A stretch of 41,874 nucleotides of DNA from Candidatus Micrarchaeia archaeon (GCA_041653315.1 JBAZFO010000007.1:1-41874), one strand, 5' to 3'; positions 6,959-15,032 are shown, counted from the first letter of the stretch. Notes: generated by a model not told the origin, from the letters alone. Made by a program: numbers and translations.

Positions 6959-7201
6959 ATGAGAAAAATTTATATAGCTGGATATAAACCAATTGACGAA
7001 AATAGATTAGGAAGTATAAGAGGAAGAAATGTTTTTTTATTTACTGGATATAATCTCATTAGTGTTGGAAGAGTTGCAAAAATAATAAAAGAAGGAATAA
7101 TCACTAAAGAAAAAACAGGTAAAAAAAGATTTTTTGAAATCTCTTTGTTATCTGATGGAACAGGTATTTTTAATGATGAAGGTTTAGATTATGAATATTG
7201 A
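6959..7201 (+). CDS. Small orphan protein upstream of the DUF116 gene
   Basis: I do not recognise this 80-residue protein. It is basic in the middle (KIIKEGIITKEKTGKKRF) and acidic at the end, with alternating short hydrophobic stretches that suggest a small beta-rich fold (RNVFLFTGYNLISVGRVAKI). No membrane helix or metal motif is visible. AAAGGTG eight bases before the ATG supports the start. The gene begins 22 nt after the tRNA-Tyr 3' end and overlaps the next gene by 11 nt, so it is probably co-translated with the DUF116 protein. Confidence 0.55.
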   Translation: MRKIYIAGYKPIDENRLGSIRGRNVFLFTGYNLISVGRVAKIIKEGIITKEKTGKKRFFEISLLSDGTGIFNDEGLDYEY

Positions 7202-7898
7202 TTTTTGGGGGATAATGAGTTTGATTGGTTTTGTTTTATTTCTTATTTTTGTTATATCTATTTTATTATCTTTAATCGCTTTAATTTTAATTCATTTTTT
7301 TCATAGAAAAGGAAAAATTATATTTCCATATTTTATTTTAAGTGTAGTAAGCACGTTAGAAGTTCCTATTGAAAGAATGATTAGATTTTTTCAATTAGAA
7401 GGAATTGATTTGGATTTAACAATTACTCAATTAAGGAATAGATTAAACAAAAAAGCATTTTCAAAAGTTCCTGCGAATGAAAGAGCATTATTTTTTCCCC
7501 AATGTTTAAGAAGTATTAAATGTCCTGCAACAATGGGAGAACAAGGGATAAATTGTATTAATTGTAAAAAATGCGGGATAGGAGAAATAAAAAAAGAAGC
7601 TGAATCTTTAGGTTATAAAGTATATATTGCTCCAGGAAGTTCATTAATAAAAAGAATGTTTAAAAAATACAAACCAAAAGCAGTTTTAGGTGTTGGATGT
7701 TCAATGGAAGTTAAAGAAGGAACAGCATTAATTGAATCATATGGAATTCCAGTTCAAGCAGTTTCTTTGTTAACAGGTGGATGTGTAAATACAAGAGTAG
7801 ATTGTTATGAATTATTAAAAACTATTTATCTAGGTATAGATATTTCTGAAGAAAAATTAAGAGAAAAAGCAAATGAATTTAATAAATATTGGAATTAA
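7191..7898 (+). CDS. DUF116-family membrane-anchored Cys-rich protein
   Basis: The 235-residue protein has one or two N-terminal membrane helices (about residues 10-38). A soluble domain follows with FFPQCLRSIKCPATMGEQGINCINCKKCGIG and later GVGCSMEVKEG and TGGCVNTRVDC. This Cys pattern is that of DUF116, found in archaea and some anaerobic bacteria. Its function is unproven, and the cysteines could bind a metal or cluster. An alternative ATG at 7215 follows GGGGGATA directly and would remove the first eight residues. The family usually shows this same layout of a membrane anchor plus Cys domain. Confidence 0.82.
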   Translation: MNIDFWGIMSLIGFVLFLIFVISILLSLIALILIHFFHRKGKIIFPYFILSVVSTLEVPIERMIRFFQLEGIDLDLTITQLRNRLNKKAFSKVPANERALFFPQCLRSIKCPATMGEQGINCINCKKCGIGEIKKEAESLGYKVYIAPGSSLIKRMFKKYKPKAVLGVGCSMEVKEGTALIESYGIPVQAVSLLTGGCVNTRVDCYELLKTIYLGIDISEEKLREKANEFNKYWN

Positions 7899-7899
7899 T

Positions 7900-8376
7900 T
7901 TATACAAAAATCGTGGGTATTAATTGACCAATAAAGTTTGTAATTAATATAACTATCATGGCAATAAAAAGATGTTCTCCTATTGTTTCCCAAGGATTAG
8001 TTTTTCTTGTTTTTGAAATTTTATAACTTAATATACTTATTACTAATAATCCCCAAATTATACTTGCTATTATTGCAGTTGATAAATCAAATAAAAGTAT
8101 TGGAATTAAAAAAGTTAAAGCAAAAATAAATTTACAAATAAAAGTGGATATAGTTGATTCCCAAATTTCACTATCTTTATTATTTTTTTGCGATTCTTCA
8201 GATATATGAATTCCAAGCGCATCTGAAAATGCATCAGCAACAGCAATAGTAATTATTCCACCAATAATTACTAATTTAGAATGTGTTCCTGCATTAAGTC
8301 CAACTATCAAACCCAAAGTGGTAATCACAGCAGAAGTTAAACCAAAAGATAAACCTATTTTTAAAGATTGTTTCAT
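7900..8376 (-). CDS. VIT1/CCC1-like membrane protein (predicted Fe/Mn transporter)
   Basis: The 158-residue protein has about five membrane helices. Its first third (GLSFGLTSAVITTLGLIVGLNAGTHSK, then ADAFSDALGIHISEESQ) matches the VIT1/CCC1 pattern, where an acidic/serine motif in and after helix 2 lines the metal path. Archaeal short forms resemble the membrane part of erythrin-vacuolar iron transporters without a ferritin-like domain. The gene starts 24 nt after the end of the 8401-8841 gene on the same strand and is probably co-transcribed with it. Confidence 0.72.
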   Translation of the reverse strand: MKQSLKIGLSFGLTSAVITTLGLIVGLNAGTHSKLVIIGGIITIAVADAFSDALGIHISEESQKNNKDSEIWESTISTFICKFIFALTFLIPILLFDLSTAIIASIIWGLLVISILSYKISKTRKTNPWETIGEHLFIAMIVILITNFIGQLIPTIFV

Positions 8377-8400
8377 GATTTTTTAAATAAGAATAAGTTA

Positions 8401-8841
8401 TTAAAGTTTTCTTAGTTCTATACTTATTGTTATTCCATTTTGTTCTTTTTTTAATTCTATTTTCCCACCTATTAATATTAATTGTTTTTCGATCCAATAG
8501 AGTTTTTTTAATCTATTTTCCTTTTCATAAAAAGGACATAAACAAAATACTAATTCTTCTTCATTAATTTCATGTGTTTTGAAACTTATTTTTATATCTA
8601 AATTTAAGTCATCGAAAACAGTTATATATATTGGGGAATTTTCTTTTGAATAAGGTTTCATAGTTTTTATTATCTCATAAATTGATTTTTCTAATATCAT
8701 GTGCGCGTTTTTGTTTAATATATTTTCTTTGATTATTAATTTTCTAGGGCAGATTAATTGAACAGGAAAATCAAACTTTCTAATAGCACTGTTTATTATG
8801 TCTTTTACGTTTTTTGTATATTCCTTTAATTTCATTTTCAT
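8401..8841 (-). CDS. Degenerate GHKL (histidine-kinase ATPase-like) domain protein
   Basis: The 146-residue protein has no clear family motif, but its order of elements recalls a HATPase_c domain. There is a helix at the N-box position (HMILEKSIYEIIKTMKPYS), a strand pair (PIYITVFDDLNLDIKISF), a helix LYWIEKQLILIGGKIELKK and a last strand TISIELRKL. The end resembles the usual GLAIVK..GG.I...S..G..F.F.LP run. The Gly-rich D and G boxes and a phosphoacceptor His are missing, so kinase activity is unlikely. A TATA box TTTTATAAAC (8866-8875) is about 30 nt upstream. The short stretch between it and the ATG is GC-rich (CGCCCGAAGCGCCC). Confidence 0.45.
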   Translation of the reverse strand: MKMKLKEYTKNVKDIINSAIRKFDFPVQLICPRKLIIKENILNKNAHMILEKSIYEIIKTMKPYSKENSPIYITVFDDLNLDIKISFKTHEINEEELVFCLCPFYEKENRLKKLYWIEKQLILIGGKIELKKEQNGITISIELRKL

Positions 8842-8892
8842 AAATTTATTGGGCGCTTCGGGCGTTTATAAAAGTATGTATTCATAAGTGAA

Positions 8893-8916
8893 TTTAGCCG
8901 GAAAACTACTCTTTAA
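8893..8916. repeat. 24-nt direct repeat, left copy, upstream of the RHH/MazF cassette
   Basis: TTTAGCCG, ten variable-core bases and CTTTAA here match 9583-9606 at 22 of 24 positions. The flanks after both copies are also alike (ATTATTTATAAAT versus AACTATTATAAAC), so a TATA box follows each copy. The shared unit looks like a duplicated promoter region of the lhr gene, with the toxin-antitoxin genes lying between the copies. Confidence 0.7.
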
Positions 8917-8984
8917 TATTATTTATAAATATAATTATTCTAAAATAATAGAAAGGTTTAAATAGATTAATAATATAATTATGA

Positions 8985-9006
8985 TATAATAATGCTATAA
9001 TAATGC
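8985..9006. promoter_or_regulatory. Tandem 11-nt repeat upstream of the RHH antitoxin, likely operator
   Basis: TATAATAATGC occurs twice back to back (8985-8995 and 8996-9006) just before the AAGGTGAGG binding site of the antitoxin gene. Ribbon-helix-helix antitoxins commonly bind short tandem or inverted repeats in their own promoters. A TATA-like GTTTAAATAG lies about 30 nt upstream. Confidence 0.55.
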
Positions 9007-9021
9007 GCAAAAGGTGAGGAA

Positions 9022-9267
9022 ATGAATATAAATTTACATTTAACTGGGGAATTAGAACAATTTATCAATAGTTTAGTTAGTAGGGGGTTGGCTGCGAATA
9101 AAACAGAAGCCATAAGACAAGCATTAGTTAATTATTATGAAACCCATAAAAATAATAAATCAAGAGAGGATAAAGATCTTATAAATTTTACAATGGAAGC
9201 TTCAGAACCTGCTTTGAAAAAAATTTGGAATAATCCAAAAGATGATGAAGTATGGTCAAAATATTAA
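9022..9267 (+). CDS. Ribbon-helix-helix antitoxin (MazE/ParD-like)
   Basis: The 81-residue protein begins with the RHH fold pattern: a strand MNINLHLTGELEQ, helix 1 FINSLVSRG, and helix 2 NKTEAIRQALVNYYE. The C-terminal half ends ALKKIWNNPKDDEVWSKY, the kind of flexible tail that wraps a toxin. It would bind the cognate toxin and repress the operon. AAGGTGAGG precedes the ATG. The gene overlaps the MazF-like gene by 16 nt, and a tandem repeat upstream is a fitting operator. Confidence 0.85.
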   Translation: MNINLHLTGELEQFINSLVSRGLAANKTEAIRQALVNYYETHKNNKSREDKDLINFTMEASEPALKKIWNNPKDDEVWSKY

Positions 9268-9587
9268 ACAGAAAAGATATAATTTTAGTTCCTTTTCCAT
9301 TTAGTGATTTATCTAATTCTAAAACAAGACCTGCTCTTGTTTTAAGTAAAAATAAATTTAATAAAAACTCTGAGGATATTATTGTTTGTGCTATAACTTC
9401 AAATTTAGATACAAATAATTCAGTGTTTATAGAAAAAAAAGATTGGCAAAATGGAAATTATTCAGAGAGTGTCATAAAATATAGTAATTTAATAACTTTA
9501 GATAAAAAATTAGTTATTAAACAAATAGGAATATTAAGTGATGAAAAATTTGAAGAAGTTTTAATTAAAATAAAAGAAGTTATTTAG
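9252..9587 (+). CDS. MazF/PemK-family mRNA interferase toxin
   Basis: The 111-residue protein shows the PemK/MazF hallmarks. The N terminus reads RKDIILVPFPFSDLSNSKTRPALVLS, with the conserved D-x-x-x-x-K-x-R-P-A block. IIVCAITSN follows, then a strand SVIKYSNLITLDKKLV and a C-terminal helix. MazF enzymes cleave single-stranded RNA at short motifs, and the target here cannot be told from sequence. The start overlaps the antitoxin end. The stop codon TAG lies inside the second copy of the 24-nt repeat. Confidence 0.9.
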   Translation: MVKILNRKDIILVPFPFSDLSNSKTRPALVLSKNKFNKNSEDIIVCAITSNLDTNNSVFIEKKDWQNGNYSESVIKYSNLITLDKKLVIKQIGILSDEKFEEVLIKIKEVI

Positions 9588-9606
9588 CCGAAAATCTACT
9601 CTTTAA
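9583..9606. repeat. 24-nt direct repeat, right copy, upstream of lhr
   Basis: This is the partner of 8893-8916, with two mismatches. It contains the last bases and stop codon of the MazF-like gene and stands directly before the lhr TATA box TATTATAAAC. The pair frames a cassette of about 690 bp. Confidence 0.7.
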
Positions 9607-9641
9607 AAACTATTATAAACAATTCAAGCGCATATTAATCA

Positions 9642-12320
9642 ATGAGTATCATATTAGATATGCGCATTGAGAGATTAATTTCCGAAAGATTCAAAGATTT
9701 AACTGAAATACAAAAGAAATCCTTTAAAGCAATACTTAGTGGAAATAATACGTTAGTTATAGCGCCAACTGGACATGGAAAAACATTAGCTGTTATGCTT
9801 CCTGTTTTTAATAATATTATAGACACAGAAAATAATGGAATCCAAGTTTTATATGTCACTCCTTTAAAAGCATTAAATAGAGATTTATTAGAAAGAATTA
9901 CGTGGTGGTGTAATAAACTAGGGATATCTCACGCAGTAAGACATGGAGATACATCACAAGCAGAAAGAACAAAACAATCACAAAAACCACCTAAATTATT
10001 AATAGTAACTCCAGAAACATTATGTTCTATTCTGGCTGCCCCAAGATTAAGTTTAGCTTTAAAAAATTGCAAACATTTAATTGTTGATGAGATACATAGC
10101 ATATGTGATAATAAGAGAGGCGCACAATTGAGTTTAACAATTCAAAGAATAAAACAATATGCAGATCCGCAGATAATTGGTTTAAGTGCAACAGTTGGTT
10201 CTCCAGAAAAAATTGCAAATTTTTTATCTCCAGATAAAGAATGTCAAATTGTTTCTTTAGATGAACCAAAAAAGACAAAAATATTTATTGAAAAACCAAA
10301 GCCTTCAAAAAACCCACCGAAAAAATTAGATTTAGATGAAGAAGCAACAGGAAGATTATATAGAGTTAAAGAAATAACTGAACAAGATAAAACTTTAATT
10401 TTTGTTAATACGAGGCAGGTAGCAGAAGCATTATCTTCGAGACTTCATTTATTAGATGTAAAAATAGGAATACATCATGGCTCTTTAGCAAAACAAATCA
10501 GATTAAAAGCAGAAACTGATTTTAAAAATAATATTACAGATGCATTATTAGCAACAAGTTCTTTAGAATTAGGAATTGATATTGGAGATGTGGAAAATGT
10601 TATTCAATATATGTCTCCAAGACAAGTTTCAAGATTAATTCAAAGAATAGGAAGAAGCGGGCATGATATACACAGAGTATCCAAAGGACATATAATAGTT
10701 TCAGATTTATATGATACATTAGAAGCAACTGCAATTGCTTTATTACTAAAAGAAGGTAAACAAGAAGAAAATATTATTGAATCACAGGCATTAGATGTAA
10801 TTGCCCACCATTTAGTTGGTATACTTTTGGAAAATGAGCAAATAAAATTAATTGATGCACACAAAATTTTAGAAAAAGCGGCTTCTTATAATATTTCATA
10901 CGGGCAATTAGAAGAAATAGCAGAGCAATTAAGCAAGCAAAGAGTATTATATTTTGATAGATCAGACGACTCTCTAAAAAAAACTTTGAGTTCTAGATTA
11001 TATTATTATACAAGATTATCTACTATCCCAAAAACTATGAGGAGAAAAGTTAAGGATATAGAATTAAATAAAATTGTTTCTACTTTAGATGAAGTATTTG
11101 TTTCTTCATTAGAAATTGGAGATACATTTATTACAAAAGGATTACCTTGGAGAGTTGTTGAATTAACTACAGAGGAAGTATTAGTTGAAGCAGGAGATGA
11201 TTTTTCATTATCTTTGCCAGATTGGGAAGGTGAACAAATACCTGTTCCTTTTATGGTTGCCCAAAAAGTTGGAGATATCATTGAAATAATTGATAAAAAT
11301 GAAACAAATAAGATTAAAGAAAAAATTGAATTAAATGCAGATATTTATCTCCCTAAAGAAAAATGGTATCCAAAAAAAGATGAATTGATAATTGAATGTT
11401 TTGCTGATTTGATAGTTATTCATTCTTTATTAGGTTCAAAAGCAAATGAAACTATTGGGCGATGTATTTCATTTTTATTAACTTTAAAACATGGTTCAAG
11501 CAATCAATTAATCACAGATCCATATAGTATTATAATAAATACCCCAAAACCTGCTAAAGCACAGGACATAAAAGATATTATAAAAGAGTTAACTGATATT
11601 GAATCAATAATAAAAAGTTCTTTAACAGATTCCAAATTATTTGTGTTTAAATTTAATCATATTGCATTTAATTTTGGTTTAATAAATGAAGGGCAGGGAG
11701 TTTCTAAGAGAGCAATAAAATACTTAATGGACACCCCAATATATAAAGAAACTATCAGGGTTTTATTATCAACGTATTTTGATATACCCAAAGCAAATGA
11801 AATTATTGATTTAATAAAAGCAAATGAAATGAAAATTATATGCAAAAATTCAAAAGAATTAAGTGAATGGAGCAGGCAAGTTTTAACAAAAGTTCATGCT
11901 GGAGAATTAATTGCGCCTATTGAGCCCCATTCAGAAATTATGAAAGCATTTGCAAATCATTTATTAGAAAAAAGAATAAAATTAATGTGTTTAAATTGCA
12001 ATAAACCTTTTTATGTTAAAATTGAAGAAGCTGGAAAAAAAGTAAAATGTTTAAACTGTTCTGGTTCTGTTGTTGGTTATGCAGGAGAATTCAGGCAAGG
12101 TAAATTACAGGAAAAACCCCCTAAATTTATAGAAGAAAGCGCGCCTCTTATACAAGCATATGGAAAGCGCGCTTTAATTGCATTAAGTGTTTATGGTGTG
12201 GGTCCTGAAACAGCTAAACGAGTATTACAGAAGATACACAAAGAAGATGAACATTTCTTTTATGATTTATTAGAAGCGCAGAAGAATTTTATTAAAAATA
12301 AAAAATACTGGAAAATGTAG
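9642..12320 (+). CDS. lhr: Lhr-family superfamily 2 helicase with C-terminal zinc ribbon
   Basis: The 892-residue protein has the DEAD/Lhr motifs: PTGHGKT (residues 42-48, Walker A), LIVDEIH (Walker B, about 146-152), LSATVG (motif III) and QRIGRSGHDIH (motif VI). The Lhr winged-helix and core domains follow. Near residues 783-807 two CLNC knuckles form a zinc ribbon, and a YGVGPETAKRVL HhH-like segment closes the protein. Lhr enzymes unwind 3'-tailed duplexes and RNA:DNA hybrids in repair or replication restart. Length is typical of the archaeal core form. TATTATAAAC about 26 nt upstream supports the leaderless start at 9642; an ATG at 9660 is an alternative. Confidence 0.93.
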   Translation: MSIILDMRIERLISERFKDLTEIQKKSFKAILSGNNTLVIAPTGHGKTLAVMLPVFNNIIDTENNGIQVLYVTPLKALNRDLLERITWWCNKLGISHAVRHGDTSQAERTKQSQKPPKLLIVTPETLCSILAAPRLSLALKNCKHLIVDEIHSICDNKRGAQLSLTIQRIKQYADPQIIGLSATVGSPEKIANFLSPDKECQIVSLDEPKKTKIFIEKPKPSKNPPKKLDLDEEATGRLYRVKEITEQDKTLIFVNTRQVAEALSSRLHLLDVKIGIHHGSLAKQIRLKAETDFKNNITDALLATSSLELGIDIGDVENVIQYMSPRQVSRLIQRIGRSGHDIHRVSKGHIIVSDLYDTLEATAIALLLKEGKQEENIIESQALDVIAHHLVGILLENEQIKLIDAHKILEKAASYNISYGQLEEIAEQLSKQRVLYFDRSDDSLKKTLSSRLYYYTRLSTIPKTMRRKVKDIELNKIVSTLDEVFVSSLEIGDTFITKGLPWRVVELTTEEVLVEAGDDFSLSLPDWEGEQIPVPFMVAQKVGDIIEIIDKNETNKIKEKIELNADIYLPKEKWYPKKDELIIECFADLIVIHSLLGSKANETIGRCISFLLTLKHGSSNQLITDPYSIIINTPKPAKAQDIKDIIKELTDIESIIKSSLTDSKLFVFKFNHIAFNFGLINEGQGVSKRAIKYLMDTPIYKETIRVLLSTYFDIPKANEIIDLIKANEMKIICKNSKELSEWSRQVLTKVHAGELIAPIEPHSEIMKAFANHLLEKRIKLMCLNCNKPFYVKIEEAGKKVKCLNCSGSVVGYAGEFRQGKLQEKPPKFIEESAPLIQAYGKRALIALSVYGVGPETAKRVLQKIHKEDEHFFYDLLEAQKNFIKNKKYWKM

Positions 12321-12577
12321 TAACTTTTTTTTAAAAGATGTTCAAAACTAAAATTGGTTTTGGACAAATGTCCACCAATAAGTGAACAAAAGAACTTAAC
12401 TAAAAAGAAAAGAAAACAAAGAAAAAATAACAAAAAGAAAATAAGGAAAAAATTTATACTGCTTTTAAAATCCTTTTTTCTTCTTTTTTATTTTTGTTTT
12501 TTTGTGCTTGATAGTTTTTTACTAAATACATATATTTATAAACAGTAAAACACATAAATAATAACAGGTGATGTTAT
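12321..12577. other. AT-rich intergenic stretch with small inverted repeats
   Basis: I see no convincing gene here. Near 12342-12372 GTTCAAAAC and GTTTTGGAC can pair across TAAAATTG, and GGACAAATGTCC follows as a near-palindrome. Further on is a Lys-coding A-rich stretch and a T-rich tract that look like low complexity. TTTATAAAC near 12535 is the likely TATA box of the next gene, whose ATG follows AGGTGAT. Confidence 0.5.
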
Positions 12578-13324
12578 ATGACATACAAGAATATTTTTTC
12601 TAAAGTAAACCCATTTGCAAAGTGTGGGCGAAGTCCCTTTAAGCGAAAGCTTGTACTTGTTGAAAGCCTAATAGGAATAGAGGAACAAATTGAGGAGGGG
12701 GACGCAAAAACTTTATTTTACAGAAAGAATTATGATGAAGGAAAAAAACCTTCCGAGGTGACAGAAGACAATCTTAAAGTGGAAAAAGAAAGTGGAAGGT
12801 TTATGCCGGTGTGTTGTGGAACCTATAGTGTACCTCTATTCATACCCTCCAGTTCAACGATTACTCTCGGTAATTCTGGCGAAGTGTATTTTTACGAAAG
12901 AGAATATGAACAAGGCAGAACCCCTAAGATTATAGAAGCGGAATGGGAAGAAAAGAAAAAGAAACTTGTTAGAGAACAGGAGGAATTAACCCTTAGGATA
13001 AAAGCTTTTGCACCGGACCTAATCGTCAAATTAACTAAAAAAATTAGAAATATCCACACTGTCCGTAACGTTATAACAATAGTGGCCGGAGTTTCTTTGG
13101 TGACAGCAATACCAACCATGATGATGGTACTTTTTTACAAAATCAACACTTCGATAAGTTATCTATCAGAGCAAGAGATGAATAACCTAATGAAAGTTGC
13201 CTTTGGCTCCGGAGGGACTTTTGTTGCTTCTGCTTGCTCGCATATCATCGAAAACGCATTGAACGATGCAAAATATTATAAGTATAAGGATTGTTTGTAT
13301 AAATTAAAAAACATACTCTCCTAA
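12578..13324 (+). CDS. Orphan membrane protein of foreign-looking composition
   Basis: I do not recognise this 248-residue protein. The soluble part has two similar segments: TLFYRKNYDEGKKPSEV (about residues 45-61) and VYFYEREYEQGRTPKII (about 107-123), so an internal duplication is likely. A coiled-coil-like EEKKKKLVREQEELTLRIK follows, then two hydrophobic helices (about 163-187 and 203-223). Codon use differs from neighbours: CGG, GGG, CTC and GCC codons appear, and several 60-base lines reach about 40% GC against under 30% nearby. AGGTGAT precedes the ATG. The gene was probably acquired by transfer. Confidence 0.7.
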   Translation: MTYKNIFSKVNPFAKCGRSPFKRKLVLVESLIGIEEQIEEGDAKTLFYRKNYDEGKKPSEVTEDNLKVEKESGRFMPVCCGTYSVPLFIPSSSTITLGNSGEVYFYEREYEQGRTPKIIEAEWEEKKKKLVREQEELTLRIKAFAPDLIVKLTKKIRNIHTVRNVITIVAGVSLVTAIPTMMMVLFYKINTSISYLSEQEMNNLMKVAFGSGGTFVASACSHIIENALNDAKYYKYKDCLYKLKNILS

Positions 13325-13337
13325 AGTATAGTGCACT

Positions 13338-13577
13338 TTGGGAAAATCACATTTTGCTGTAGCAAGATATTTAGAAACAAAATATTGTTCGGATGGTTTG
13401 ATAGAGAATAAATGGATAGATTTATTAGATTATTATAGAGAGTTTAGACATGATGATCAATATAGTACCTCATTTTATACTACTGATGATGAATCTGAAA
13501 AAGCTTTAAAAAACTCAGAACTTTTTTTAAAAAGAATAAAAAAACTTTTTAATGTGCTTTTATTAAGTAAAAAATAA
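13338..13577 (+). pseudogene. Truncated HEPN-domain gene (C-terminal part only)
   Basis: The 79 codons from a TTG read HFAVARYLETKY, then DLLDYYREFRHDDQYSTSF, then EKALKNSELFLKRIKKLF. That is the C-terminal half of a HEPN protein, including the R..RH region, and the N-terminal helices are missing. An in-frame TAG lies at 13329-13331, just upstream, so no ATG start is available. No MNT partner is adjacent. The composition is AT-rich like the host, unlike the gene before it. The likely story is that arrival of the foreign gene removed the 5' half. Confidence 0.6.
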
Positions 13578-13658
13578 TAAAAATAATTTTTATTTAGAAA
13601 TTCAATCAAGTGTTTTGATTTAAAATATTTAGAAAAATTGCTTAAAAATTAATTAAAC

Positions 13659-13702
13659 ATGTTCATAAAACGTGAACAGTTTGTTCATGAATTATGAACA
13701 TT
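13659..13702. repeat. Two adjacent GTTCAT hairpins between convergent genes
   Basis: GTTCA/TGAAC (about 13661-13677) and GTTCAT/ATGAAC (about 13683-13699) form two neighbouring stem-loops. They sit between the HEPN remnant and a convergent gene, so they may act as a terminator for either strand. An alternating set of the same hexamer could also be a protein site. Confidence 0.5.
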
Positions 13703-14295
13703 TATTCTTTAAAACTTGTAGAAATATTAATCAATTCTGCATTTCTTGATATCTCAACTATATAATAAAAATCAGCGTTTTCTGAACTCCAAAGAACGAT
13801 CCAATTTTCTTGTCCATTTGTTGGTGGGTTTACTTTTGGTTTTGCATTTGGATATTGAGTTATATATTGTTTAATTTTTTCTGTTCCTTCTATTGTATGT
13901 GATGCAATTACTGCCTCTTCATTAAAGATTAATTGACAAATGGGCTGGCCTAAACATATTTCACAATTTTTTGTTATATAATCAGGAGGTTGTGTTACAA
14001 ATCCTTGTTCTGGATAATTATAATATAAATGTATTCTTTCTGGACATGCAGTTTCAGGATTAATAGTGACTCTTGCTTTTATAGTAAAATATTTTCCTTT
14101 TTCACCTTCATTTTGAATGTTTTCATTAATGGATAAAATTTCAAATTCTGCTGTTTCTCCATAGTGTGATTTTAAATCCTCTAAAACAGAAGTTCTTGCA
14201 TCTGTTTCATTAGCTGGTGGTGCCCACTCATAGAAAAATAATAGCATAATAGAAATAATTATTATTAATACAACTATCCAACCTAGCGCTTTCAT
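13702..14295 (-). CDS. Membrane-anchored extracytoplasmic orphan protein
   Basis: This 197-residue protein begins with a single hydrophobic helix (about residues 4-25). The remainder is predicted to lie outside the cell. The soluble part has four cysteines in CPERIHLYYN and CEICLGQPIC, which may form disulfides, and ends WSSENADFYYIVEISRNAELINIS. I do not recognise the domain. TTATAAATT, centred about 23 nt upstream of the ATG, suits a leaderless start. Its start codon lies 32 nt after the end of the CYTH gene on the same strand. Confidence 0.6.
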   Translation of the reverse strand: MKALGWIVVLIIIISIMLLFFYEWAPPANETDARTSVLEDLKSHYGETAEFEILSINENIQNEGEKGKYFTIKARVTINPETACPERIHLYYNYPEQGFVTQPPDYITKNCEICLGQPICQLIFNEEAVIASHTIEGTEKIKQYITQYPNAKPKVNPPTNGQENWIVLWSSENADFYYIVEISRNAELINISTSFKE

Positions 14296-14327
14296 ATATT
14301 CACTTAAGAGGAAAGAATTTATAATTC

Positions 14328-14876
14328 TTATCTCTTTGATTTTTTCTTAAATTTTAAATTAATAGGGTTAACCCCATATTTTTTTAATACTCCACTGCTC
14401 GTTAAATTGCATGCATCTTTCATTGTAAAACCTAATTTTTTAACGAGTTTTTCAATATCCTTTTTGTTTCCTTCAATTTCCATATAAGCAGATATTTTAG
14501 GGTGCTGGTCTATTTCTATTTTTAAATTCTCATATTTATATGAAGTTCTATATTTTTCGCTTTTATTAATGCATTTTAAACCTAATTTTTTAAGAATTTT
14601 TTCTGCGTTTTCAAAATTATCTATATTAATTTCTGTTTCTTCTCTAACTTTAAATTTCCCTTGGTTTTTTCTTTTTGTTTTATGAGTCAATTCTATAGTT
14701 TTTCCATATTTTCTTAGTCTTAAAATTGATTTATTTTTTGATATTTTTTCATCTGGAAAATCAAAGAATTCTATTTGTACTAAATTTTTACCTATTTTTT
14801 TAGCACCTAATTTAATTAATTTTTTTTCAATTTCTTTTACATTTATATTTAAAATTTTTATTTCTACTTCATCCAT
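14328..14876 (-). CDS. CYTH-domain protein (class IV cyclase/triphosphatase-like)
   Basis: The 182-residue protein opens with VEIKIL, the ExExK signature of CYTH enzymes (E3-V-E5-I-K7). Paired basic and acidic strands follow: SILRLRKYGKTIELTHK, KFKVREETEINI, KYRTSYKYENLKIEIDQHP and AYMEIEGNKKDIEKLVKKLG. These build the triphosphate tunnel. Archaeal members of this CyaB-like branch may hydrolyse inorganic or organic triphosphates or make cAMP, and sequence alone does not decide. The C terminus adds a Lys-rich tail. A TATA-like TTTTTTAAAT lies about 25 nt upstream. Confidence 0.88.
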   Translation of the reverse strand: MDEVEIKILNINVKEIEKKLIKLGAKKIGKNLVQIEFFDFPDEKISKNKSILRLRKYGKTIELTHKTKRKNQGKFKVREETEINIDNFENAEKILKKLGLKCINKSEKYRTSYKYENLKIEIDQHPKISAYMEIEGNKKDIEKLVKKLGFTMKDACNLTSSGVLKKYGVNPINLKFKKKSKR

Positions 14877-15032
14877 GAATATTTTTTATACATTTCATTT
14901 AAAAAACTTTTATGTCCTTTAAATCTATAATTAAAGAACTTTTTTATTAAAAATTGGTCTTTGATTAATATTAGCTTTCAAAATAGCAAACATTTAACGA
15001 CGGTAAGGCCGGAAAAGTACTGTCTGGAAGGG

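Noticed and set aside
8294..8497. A basic minus-strand frame across the VIT1-like and GHKL-like genes
   Set aside because: It overlaps two better-supported genes in another frame and has no recognisable domain or start signal.
8850..8875. A hairpin or riboswitch in the GC-rich patch before the GHKL-like gene
   Set aside because: CGCCC is repeated in the same direction, so no stable stem forms, and the patch is only about 14 nt long.
9022..9587. Reading the toxin-antitoxin cassette as a transposon with terminal inverted repeats
   Set aside because: The flanking repeats are direct, not inverted, and no transposase or integrase lies inside.
12354..12548. A 64-codon Lys/Phe-rich open frame downstream of lhr
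   Set aside because: It is low-complexity A- and T-rich sequence with no binding site, no TATA box in place and a protein that is poly-Lys then poly-Phe/Leu.
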